Shown here: positions 1-8,137 of the stretch, one piece after another
How the letters are laid out: every line of letters starts with the position of its first letter
Numbering within the stretch: the first letter of the stretch is position 1
NCBI GenBank assembly: GCA_018645865.1
Contig: JABGVU010000001.1
Location: forward strand, 1 to 37,867
Direction: 5' to 3'
Length of the DNA stretch: 37,867 nucleotides
Origin: Flavobacteriales bacterium
Lineage (GTDB): Bacteria; Bacteroidota; Bacteroidia; Flavobacteriales; BACL11
Notes under the pieces: model-generated
The model's input: the letters and a program-made list of their open reading frames with translations, nothing else
What the model was told of the DNA's origin: nothing
Databases searched by the model: none
Translations under genes and position numbers: made by a program

Positions 1-292
1 CTATTACATCAAAGGTTGCTGAATTACCAACAGATGTTGTTGTTCCTCCACCTATAATGGCTGTAAACAAACCATAATCGTTAGTAGTTACTGTGTGGGT
101 TTCTTGCCAACTTACAGCTGAAGTAGTTATATCTGATATAACAGAAAACTGAATCGTTAAAGCTTGATTCATCAGTACATTACCAGAAGCATCTCTTGCA
201 ACTGCTTGGTAATTGATTCCTTGTGGTACACTTTGAGCAAAGGTAATGGCACAAAATATTAGGCTTAGTAAAGTTAGAAGTGTTTTTTTCAT
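1..292 (-). CDS. Secreted protein, partial (runs off left edge); N-terminus MKKTLLTLLSLIFCAITFAQSVPQGINYQAVARDASGNVL
   Basis: Translated by hand from the complement; signal peptide followed by the PQGINYQAVARD motif common in Bacteroidota secreted/T9SS-type proteins; not in ORF track because it is truncated. Confidence 0.75.
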   Translation of the reverse strand, partial: MKKTLLTLLSLIFCAITFAQSVPQGINYQAVARDASGNVLMNQALTIQFSVISDITTSAVSWQETHTVTTNDYGLFTAIIGGGTTTSVGNSATFDVI

Positions 293-344
293 TTGTTTGT
301 ATTTTAAAAAATCAAAGTTAAACAAAATATATTAAAATTGCACG

Positions 345-2768
345 CTACCTAATCTCTGCTCCTGCTTTATCAGTAAAAGATTTCATCAATTTTTCCATTA
401 CCTTATCAACATGTATGTCAGTTAAAGTTCTAGTATCATCTGCCATAGTAAAGGATAAAGCATAGGATTTTTTATCCTCTGGTAATTTATCACCTTCATA
501 AACATCAAACAAGTTTACTGATTTTAATATTTTATTCTCAGTAGCTACTGCTATTTTTTTTAACTCATCAAAAGAAACTGATTTATTAACCAATAATGAT
601 AAATCTCTACGCATTTCAGGGAATTTTGAGACTTCTTGATATTTTATTTTCGTATATCCTGTTAATTCTAGGATTAAATCCCAGTTAAAATCAGCAGCAT
701 AAACAGTTGATTTTACACCAAATGCTTTAACTAATTTAGGATCCAATCTTCCAAAGCAAACCAATCTTTTTTTCTTAGAAGTATACATCAATCCTTGAGA
801 AAAACCATGGGTGTTTATTGCTTCAGGTTTTATTTTTTTCACCCCTAACCTATTTAAAATATGCTCTACTTTCTCTTTTATAAAATAGAAATCCACTTTA
901 TTATCACTTGTGTTCCAATTCTCACCTTGCATTCTCCCACTAACCAAAATCTGTAAATGCTGATTTTCAATATTTCCTTCTTCAGCTTTATGATATGTTT
1001 TACCAAATTCATAAAACTTAATGTCAGCATTTTTTCTATTCTGATTATATGCAATGTTTTCCAAACCACTAAACAAAAGCGATTGACGCATTACATTCAA
1101 ATCCTGCGATAAAGGATTTAATAGAGTTATATTCTGTTCTTTGTTTAACTCAGGAATCAAAGCAGTAAACTCCTCCTTTGTCAGGGAATTATTCATAGCC
1201 TCATTAAAACCTGTATTTGAAAGTAAATCAGAAATCATATTCCTAACTTGTTCAGGATTTACACCTTCACTGTTAGTAATAGTAGTATTCAGTTTTGATG
1301 ATATCGCAATTGTATTAAACCCATAAATTCTTAAAACCTCCTCAATTACATCCACCTCTCTTTGTACGTCAGAACGGAATGGAGGAACCAATAAACTTAA
1401 ACCATCAGAATTTTCATTTGAAATTTCAATTTCTAAATCAATTAGAATGTTTTTCACTACTTGCCTATTAATCACCTCTCCTATTAAGCTATCCATCTTT
1501 GCATAGGTTAGTTCCACTGCAAAATGAGCAATAGGATTAGGGTAAATATCAATCACATTTGATGAGATTTTACCTCCACAAATTTCTTGAATTAATAAAG
1601 CTGCTCGCTTTAAAGCATATACAGTACTGTTAGGGTCGCATCCTCTTTCAAAACGGAAAGATGCGTCAGTATTTAAATGATGACGCTTAGCCGATTTACG
1701 AACGCTTACTGGGTTAAAATAAGCTGATTCTAAAAATACATCTGTTGTGCTTTCACTTACTCCAGATTCTAAACCTCCAAAAACTCCAGCAATACAAAGC
1801 GGTTTTTTAGCGTCAGATATCATTAAATCAGCAGCAGAAAGTTCTCTTTCCTGCCCATCCAAAGTTGTGAACTTTGTTTTTTCTTTAACACTAGCAACAA
1901 CTATTTTATCTCCTTCAATTTTATTTGCATCAAAAGCATGTAATGGCTGACCCATTTCATGCAACACATAATTGGTGATATCCACTACATTATTAGTCGG
2001 TGCTATCCCAATTGCCTTTAATTTATTCTGTAACCATTCTGGAGAAGTAGTAACCTTAATCCCACTAATACTTAGCCCAGAATATCTTGGGCATATTTTA
2101 TGATCTGCTACTTCAACTTCAATAATTTTGTTTGTATTATCAATCTTAAAATCCTTAGTAGATGGCTTACACATTTGTAACTTATTTCCTTTATGATTAA
2201 GTACCGTCAACAAATCACGCGCAACTCCGATATGCCCCATAGCATCCGATCGGTTTGGTGTTAAGCCAATCTCAAATACTATGTCAGATTCTAACTTAAA
2301 ATATTCACTAGCAGGAGTACCTACTTGTGCAATAGCATCCAAAACCATAATCCCATCAGTTTTTTTTCCAAGGCCTATTTCATCTGCTCCACAAACCATA
2401 CCTACTGAATCCTCTCCTCTTATTTTCCCTTTTTTAATTTTGAATTTATTATCGCCATCATAAAGCCAAGTCCCCACTGTAGCTACAGGAACTTTTTGAC
2501 CAACATTAATGTTAGGTGCACCACAAACTATTTGTAATAACTCATCTTTTCCAATATCAACAGTGGTAAGGCTCAATCTATCTGCATTCGGGTGCTGAAT
2601 TTTTGTGATAACTTCACCAACTACAATTCCTTTTAGCCCTCCTTTTATACTTTCTACTTCCTTTACTCCCTCTACTTCTAATCCTGTATCAGTTAATAAT
2701 TGAGAAATTTCTTCTGCAGGAAGATTAAGGTTTAGGTAGTTTTTAAGCCAGCTGTATGATATGTTCAT
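345..2768 (-). CDS. pheT: Phenylalanine--tRNA ligase beta subunit
   Basis: 807 aa; N-terminal MNISYSWLKNYL, EMAP-like tRNA-binding domain (GVVVGEV..HPNADRL..), B3/B4 and C-terminal ferredoxin-fold anticodon-binding domain (KFPEMRRDLSLLV). Confidence 0.97.
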   Translation of the reverse strand: MNISYSWLKNYLNLNLPAEEISQLLTDTGLEVEGVKEVESIKGGLKGIVVGEVITKIQHPNADRLSLTTVDIGKDELLQIVCGAPNINVGQKVPVATVGTWLYDGDNKFKIKKGKIRGEDSVGMVCGADEIGLGKKTDGIMVLDAIAQVGTPASEYFKLESDIVFEIGLTPNRSDAMGHIGVARDLLTVLNHKGNKLQMCKPSTKDFKIDNTNKIIEVEVADHKICPRYSGLSISGIKVTTSPEWLQNKLKAIGIAPTNNVVDITNYVLHEMGQPLHAFDANKIEGDKIVVASVKEKTKFTTLDGQERELSAADLMISDAKKPLCIAGVFGGLESGVSESTTDVFLESAYFNPVSVRKSAKRHHLNTDASFRFERGCDPNSTVYALKRAALLIQEICGGKISSNVIDIYPNPIAHFAVELTYAKMDSLIGEVINRQVVKNILIDLEIEISNENSDGLSLLVPPFRSDVQREVDVIEEVLRIYGFNTIAISSKLNTTITNSEGVNPEQVRNMISDLLSNTGFNEAMNNSLTKEEFTALIPELNKEQNITLLNPLSQDLNVMRQSLLFSGLENIAYNQNRKNADIKFYEFGKTYHKAEEGNIENQHLQILVSGRMQGENWNTSDNKVDFYFIKEKVEHILNRLGVKKIKPEAINTHGFSQGLMYTSKKKRLVCFGRLDPKLVKAFGVKSTVYAADFNWDLILELTGYTKIKYQEVSKFPEMRRDLSLLVNKSVSFDELKKIAVATENKILKSVNLFDVYEGDKLPEDKKSYALSFTMADDTRTLTDIHVDKVMEKLMKSFTDKAGAEIR

Positions 2769-2818
2769 AGAGTAAATTGAATTTTAGCAAAAATAGTAAT
2801 TGTATTAATATTTATAGA

Positions 2819-4393
2819 TTACTTCCTCACTCTTTTTAAATCAAGTAAATTCATTGCATTACTTTCAAAACCTGTAATATTCTTATTCATAAAACGCAAT
2901 ACCCTGTCATAATACAAAGGAACTACAACTGCACTTTCAATAATCAGCTTATCCATTTGTTGATAATAAGCATGTCTAGTTTTAATATTGGTTTCTGATA
3001 AAGATCTTTCATACAAAAGATCAAACGCTTCATTATCAAAGTGCGTATAATTTGGTCCGTTTGGGCAAAAATTCTTGCTATAAAAAAGAGAAAGATAATT
3101 TTCTGCATCTGGATAGTCCGCGATCCAACTACCTCTAAAGAAATTAAGTTTAGATGTGGCAACCATCTGCCTATGGGTAGATGCAGGATTTACTTCTACT
3201 CTAACCTTTAAACCAATATCTTGCAATTGATTTTGAATATACTCACACAAATCTAAATATGAAGAAGTGGTTGATAATATAATTTCATAATCAGCATCAA
3301 AACCATTCTCAATTTCAGCCGCTAAAACTAATTGCCTTGCCTTTTCAGGATTATAACTATATCCATTCAATTTCTCAGAAAATGAAGGCAATCCCATAGG
3401 AATAAACCCTTGATTAGCTGGAGTGCCGATATTATTTCTGAGGTATTTAAGCATTTTCATTCTATTAAAACCATAATTAATGGCTTGCCTAATTTTTAAA
3501 GGCAAAGGAGTTTCCATTAAAAACCCTAGGTATTCAGTATTCAGATATGGCTGAGATTGCAAAATAACTTTGTCTTTATATTTTTCTTGCAACTCTCCCC
3601 TATTAGTTAAAATTTCATCTTTATAACTAGCGTCAATTCCTGAAATAAAATCCAACCTTCCTTGAATAAATTGTAAAAATGCTGATTGCTTATCTTTAAT
3701 AAATGTAATAGCTACTGCATCCAAAAAAGGCAATTGCTTTCCTGCTTCTTTTTCAAAATAGTTAGGGTTCTTTCTAAGTACTAATTTCACACCATCCTTC
3801 CATAATTGAAACTTAAAAGGGCCTGTTCCAATAGGTTGCCTATTAAAATCTCTTGCTTCTATGATTTCCCTTGGAACAACTGAGCAGTATTGCATACTCA
3901 GTAAGGATAAAAATGCAGGAAAAGGAGTTGTTAACTCAATTTTAAATACAGAATCGTTTTCAGCCTTAAAACTACTTGCATTTGACAATACCCAAGCACC
4001 AGGAGCTGCTAATTTTTTATCTAGTAACCTATTAAATGAATACTCAAAATCTTGAGCTATCACTCTCCTGCCTTTTCCATTTTTAAATAGTTTATCCTCA
4101 TGAAAAAGCACATCATCCCTAAGCAAAAAAGTATATACTAAAGCATCTTTAGAAATATGCCAATTTTTTGCAATTGAAGGCTTAATGTTTAAATCATTAT
4201 CAAGTTGCACTAAACCATTGAATAATTGATTAGTTGCCCAAATTGTAGCTTGATCTCTTGCAAAAGCAGGATCCAAAGTTGCTATTCCTGCTGATTCATT
4301 GTACTTAAAAATCGCCAATTCATCATTATTGTACTGCTCAGAACAAGCAGTAAAAAAAAGAGAAACAATAAAAAAGCCGACTTTCCACTTCAT
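2819..4393 (-). CDS. ABC transporter peptide-binding lipoprotein (SBP_bac_5 family)
   Basis: Lipobox-like FFTACSEQ; DPAFARDQATIWATNQLFNGLVQLD and GTGPFKF motifs typical of oligopeptide/dipeptide-binding proteins. Confidence 0.88.
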   Translation of the reverse strand: MKWKVGFFIVSLFFTACSEQYNNDELAIFKYNESAGIATLDPAFARDQATIWATNQLFNGLVQLDNDLNIKPSIAKNWHISKDALVYTFLLRDDVLFHEDKLFKNGKGRRVIAQDFEYSFNRLLDKKLAAPGAWVLSNASSFKAENDSVFKIELTTPFPAFLSLLSMQYCSVVPREIIEARDFNRQPIGTGPFKFQLWKDGVKLVLRKNPNYFEKEAGKQLPFLDAVAITFIKDKQSAFLQFIQGRLDFISGIDASYKDEILTNRGELQEKYKDKVILQSQPYLNTEYLGFLMETPLPLKIRQAINYGFNRMKMLKYLRNNIGTPANQGFIPMGLPSFSEKLNGYSYNPEKARQLVLAAEIENGFDADYEIILSTTSSYLDLCEYIQNQLQDIGLKVRVEVNPASTHRQMVATSKLNFFRGSWIADYPDAENYLSLFYSKNFCPNGPNYTHFDNEAFDLLYERSLSETNIKTRHAYYQQMDKLIIESAVVVPLYYDRVLRFMNKNITGFESNAMNLLDLKRVRK

Positions 4394-4413
4394 AATTAAG
4401 TTTTAAGTCGGCT
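4375..4413 (-). promoter_or_regulatory. Hairpin AGCCGACTT...AAGTCGGCT followed by a T-run, enclosing the start codon of the SBP gene (attenuator or terminator candidate)
   Basis: Perfect 9-bp inverted repeat (4375-4383 / 4405-4413); ATG at 4393-4391 lies in the loop; 3' arm followed by TTTTT on the minus strand. Confidence 0.5.
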
Positions 4414-4455
4414 AATTTAAGGATTTAAAATTACCTCATAAGGTTAATTTATTCA

Positions 4456-4716
4456 TTATAAATTAGAAGTAATTCTATCTCCAAAATCCCATTGCCAATT
4501 TACTATTGAATTATTTGTAAAAGAATAATCTACAAAATAAAACACTAATGATCCAGATCCAGTATTGACTGAGAATGTCGTAAAATCAGCAATTACTTGT
4601 GGGCTTGCACTACAGGATATTAGCATGGCTTCAAGGATTATAAAAAAGTATGTTAGCTTATTTTTTATCAGGATTAATCTATTTTTGAATAAAAAGGTAA
4701 GTAAGAGTAATATCAT
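4456..4716 (-). pseudogene. Truncated PKD-domain protein remnant (86 aa)
   Basis: N-terminal hydrophobic segment then VIADFTTFSVNTGSGSLVFYFVDYSFTNNSIVNWQWDFGDRITSNL, which stops in the middle of a PKD fold just after the WQWDFGD motif. Confidence 0.5.
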
Positions 4717-4807
4717 GGTTTTGAGTATTGATTAATAGACTAATCCTATTTGATAAAACGACTGAAAAAATATTAAGTTACAATTCTTATAAACCCTTTT
4801 GATTTTC

Positions 4808-4815
4808 TACTTTTG
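4808..4815 (+). promoter_or_regulatory. Bacteroidota -7 promoter element TACTTTTG, 4 nt before mtaB ATG
   Basis: Matches TAnnTTTG consensus; ATG at 4820. Confidence 0.6.
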
Positions 4816-4819
4816 CATC

Positions 4820-6118
4820 ATGTTTGATAATAAAAAAGTTGCCTTTTATACATTAGGCTGTAAGCTCAACTTTTCAGAGACTTCAACTATTGGAAGACAA
4901 TTAGCTGATATTGGTTTTATTAAAACTGAATTTGAAAATAAAGCAGACTTATATGTAATCAATACTTGCTCTGTTACCGAAAATGCCAATAGAGAATGCC
5001 GAAGAATAATTAGGAAAGCAAAAAAAAATTCACCAAAAGCATTTATTGTAGTGACAGGTTGTTTTGCACAATTAAAACCTAAAGAAATAAGTGACATTGA
5101 AGGTGTTGATATGGTACTTGGAGCTAATGAAAAATTCAATTTACCAAAGCTGCTTACTGACTTAAAAACGCATGAAACCACTCAGATTCATGGTTGTGAA
5201 ATTAATGGATTAGACTATTTTTCATCCTATTCGCTTACTGATCGCACCCGTTCTTTCATGAAAATACAAGATGGTTGCAACTATCCTTGTACTTATTGTA
5301 CCATACCTTTAGCAAGAGGAAAAAGTAGATGTGACAGCATAGATAACATTATAAAAAATGCAAATGACATTGCAGATAAAGGGATAAAAGAAATTGTAAT
5401 TACTGGAGTAAATATTGGCGAGTTTAAAGATAAAAATGACAACAGAAATTTTTCTGATTTAGTAAAAGAATTAGATAATGTAGAACAAATTGAGCGTTAT
5501 AGAATTTCATCTATTGAACCAAATCTAATTAATGATGAAGTAATAAAATTAGTGAGAAAATCTAAAAAATTTATGCCTCACTTTCATATTCCAATGCAAT
5601 CAGGTTCGGACATAGTGCTAGGTAAAATGAAAAGACGTTACCAAACAAAACTATACAGAACTAAGATTGAGAAAATTGTTCGGGAAGTGAAAGATGTATG
5701 TATTGGAGCTGATGTAATTGTAGGCTTTCCTGGGGAAACTAATGAAGAGTTTGATAAGACACTTAATTTCATTAAAGATTTACCTCTATCCTATTTACAT
5801 GTATTTACTTATTCAGAAAGAGAAAATACTCCAGCAATAGATATGGATGGAGTTGTTTCAAAATCAGATAGAGCTGAAAGAAGTAAACAATTGAGAATCC
5901 TTTCTAATAAATTACAACGAGCATTTTATGAAAAATACCTAGACACAGAACATACAGCACTTTTTGAGCAAGAAAATAAGGAGGGATATTTATTTGGATT
6001 TACAGACAACTATATTAAAATAAAGATTCCTTTTCAATCTACTATTTGCAGAACTAAAAAACAAGCTAGGCTAATAGCAATAGATGATGACGGAATAATG
6101 AAAGCAGAGATTGCATAA
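4820..6118 (+). CDS. mtaB: tRNA (N6-L-threonylcarbamoyladenosine(37)-C2)-methylthiotransferase MtaB
   Basis: MTTase N-terminal domain (FYTLGCKLNFSETS), radical SAM CxxxCxxC (GCNYPCTYCTIPLARGKSRC). Start chosen at MFDNKKVAF rather than the upstream in-frame start of the track. Confidence 0.94.
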   Translation: MFDNKKVAFYTLGCKLNFSETSTIGRQLADIGFIKTEFENKADLYVINTCSVTENANRECRRIIRKAKKNSPKAFIVVTGCFAQLKPKEISDIEGVDMVLGANEKFNLPKLLTDLKTHETTQIHGCEINGLDYFSSYSLTDRTRSFMKIQDGCNYPCTYCTIPLARGKSRCDSIDNIIKNANDIADKGIKEIVITGVNIGEFKDKNDNRNFSDLVKELDNVEQIERYRISSIEPNLINDEVIKLVRKSKKFMPHFHIPMQSGSDIVLGKMKRRYQTKLYRTKIEKIVREVKDVCIGADVIVGFPGETNEEFDKTLNFIKDLPLSYLHVFTYSERENTPAIDMDGVVSKSDRAERSKQLRILSNKLQRAFYEKYLDTEHTALFEQENKEGYLFGFTDNYIKIKIPFQSTICRTKKQARLIAIDDDGIMKAEIA

Positions 6119-6133
6119 AGAAACAACCATTAC

Positions 6134-7291
6134 ATGTATCCAACAATAAGCCACTTACTTTTTGATCTATTTGGGATAAACATCCCTCTTCCTATCCAAA
6201 CTTTTGGGTTTTGGGTTGCCATTGCTTTTTTAGCAGCGTCCTATGTAATCACTAAAGAATTAAAACGAAAAGAAAATGAAGGACAACTTAACGTAAGTAT
6301 TATTAAAAAAACTATTGGAAAATCATTAAGCATTTACGAAATACTAAGCAATCTTATTACTGGCTTTTTTATTGGATTTAAGTTAATTGAAGCTATCTTT
6401 CATTATTCTGATTTAGTTGCAAACCCTCAGGATTTCATCCTTTCAACAAGAGGTAGTTTTATTGGCGGTATTTTTATTGCAGGCTTATCCATTTATTTAA
6501 AATGGGATGAAAACAAAAAAACAAGATTAGCTACACCTAAGGAAATTGAAAAAACGATTCATCCTTATGAACTAGTAGGAAATATGACCATGATTGCTGC
6601 TGTTTCAGGGATTATAGGAGCTAAAGTTTTCCATAATTTAGAAAATATGGGAGCATTCATAGCTGATCCTATCGGACAACTTATGGCTTTTAGTGGCCTT
6701 ACCTTTTATGGAGGATTAATTGCTGGAGCATTTTCTGTAATTTGGTATACAAGAAGATATAAGATAAATATTTTACATTTGATTGATGCTGCTGCCCCAG
6801 CCCTAATGCTTGCTTATGGAGTTGGACGCATTGGCTGTCAAATGTCAGGTGATGGGGATTGGGGAATTGATAACTTAGCTCCAAAACCAGAATGGATGGT
6901 TTATCTTCCAGATTGGATGTGGAGCTATACTTTTCCACATAATGTCATTCGTTCTGGAATTCCTATGGAGGATTGTGGCGCTCAGTTTTGGCAACCATAC
7001 TGTTATCAACTAGCGAACCCCGTATGGCCAACAGCCTTTTATGAAGTAATAATGTGTTTACTTATTTTTAGCTTCTTATGGGCTATTCGTAAACAAATCC
7101 GTGTTCCAGGGATATTGTTTTGTATTTATCTTGGATTAAATGGAGTTGAGCGTTTTTTCATTGAAAAAATAAGAATTAATACAGAATACGATATATTAGG
7201 AGGAATTACACAAGCTGAGATTATTTCCTCATGTCTAGTACTTGTTGCTGTTTTAGGAATTTATTTATTAAACAGAAGAAGTAAAAAATAA
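6134..7291 (+). CDS. lgt: Prolipoprotein diacylglyceryl transferase
   Basis: Multi-pass membrane protein with TRGSFIGG, LTFYGGLIAG and GVGRIGCQMSGDGDWG (Lgt signature). Confidence 0.95.
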   Translation: MYPTISHLLFDLFGINIPLPIQTFGFWVAIAFLAASYVITKELKRKENEGQLNVSIIKKTIGKSLSIYEILSNLITGFFIGFKLIEAIFHYSDLVANPQDFILSTRGSFIGGIFIAGLSIYLKWDENKKTRLATPKEIEKTIHPYELVGNMTMIAAVSGIIGAKVFHNLENMGAFIADPIGQLMAFSGLTFYGGLIAGAFSVIWYTRRYKINILHLIDAAAPALMLAYGVGRIGCQMSGDGDWGIDNLAPKPEWMVYLPDWMWSYTFPHNVIRSGIPMEDCGAQFWQPYCYQLANPVWPTAFYEVIMCLLIFSFLWAIRKQIRVPGILFCIYLGLNGVERFFIEKIRINTEYDILGGITQAEIISSCLVLVAVLGIYLLNRRSKK

Positions 7292-7330
7292 ACTATCCAA
7301 TTTAGTTTGACAGACACCATCTACATGCTT

Positions 7331-7361
7331 TTGTAGAGTAATAGAAAAATTACTAAATTTG
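7331..7361 (+). promoter_or_regulatory. Candidate promoter: TTG (-33) - 20 nt - TAAATTTG (-7)
   Basis: TTG at 7331-7333, TAAATTTG at 7354-7361, 17 nt upstream of ATG 7379; spacing fits the Bacteroidota TTTG/TAnnTTTG promoter type. Confidence 0.55.
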
Positions 7362-7378
7362 TAGAAAATAAAATTACT

Positions 7379-8137
7379 ATGAAAAAATCTTTACTGCTTT
7401 TCCCTATCACTATTGCACTAGCAATATTCTTTTACCCGACAACTTCTAATTCTAATGGAACAGGATCTCCTGGAGCAAAAACTAATTCCCCAATAGATGG
7501 AGGCAATTGCACAGGCTGCCATTCGGGCACATTAAATTCAGGAGTAGGTACAGCAACTATTACTAGTGATATACCTGCTAATGGTTATGTAATAGGTAAT
7601 ACTTACACAATTACACTTACAGGTGTAAAAGCTAACTGCATAAAATTTGGCTTTGAATTAACAGCTGAAAATGGAAATTCTAAATCAGGAGATTTTATGA
7701 TTACTGACAACACCACAAAATTAGTAAATGCAAATAATGCAGTATCTCATAAATCATCAGGAACAAGTGGGAGCACAACTAAAAGTTGGACTATGGACTG
7801 GACACCAACAGCTAATAGTAATGGGAATACTACTTTTTATGCTTCTCTTCTCTTCTCTAATGCAAACTCTAACAATAATGGGGACAATGCATTCACAGCA
7901 TCACTTTCAGTAAATGAAGAAGTTGTAAATGCGATTTCAGATAATAATCTTCAAACTCCTTTCACATATAATTCTATAACTAAAACCATTAAAACAACAC
8001 AGGCTATTTCAGTTTATGATAGCAGTGGGAAATTAGTTTTATCAACTAAAGAAGAGTCTACAACTATTTCTCATTTAAAGAGTGGAATCTATATTCTTAA
8101 ATCAGAAAATAAAACGCAAAAAATTATATTGAATTAA
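7379..8137 (+). CDS. Secreted protein with reeler/choice-of-anchor V-like domain, CxxCH motif and T9SS type A sorting domain
   Basis: Signal peptide; GGNCTGCHSG near the N-terminus of the mature protein; Ig-like region; C-terminal ISVYDSSGKLVLSTKEES...GIYILKSENKTQKIILN typical of T9SS type A CTD. Confidence 0.75.
   Translation: MKKSLLLFPITIALAIFFYPTTSNSNGTGSPGAKTNSPIDGGNCTGCHSGTLNSGVGTATITSDIPANGYVIGNTYTITLTGVKANCIKFGFELTAENGNSKSGDFMITDNTTKLVNANNAVSHKSSGTSGSTTKSWTMDWTPTANSNGNTTFYASLLFSNANSNNNGDNAFTASLSVNEEVVNAISDNNLQTPFTYNSITKTIKTTQAISVYDSSGKLVLSTKEESTTISHLKSGIYILKSENKTQKIILN

Noticed and set aside
7321-7336. CTACA-TGCTTT-TGTAG mini hairpin after lgt
   Set aside because: Five base pairs, no T-tract, and it overlaps the -33 element of the next promoter; too weak to call a terminator.
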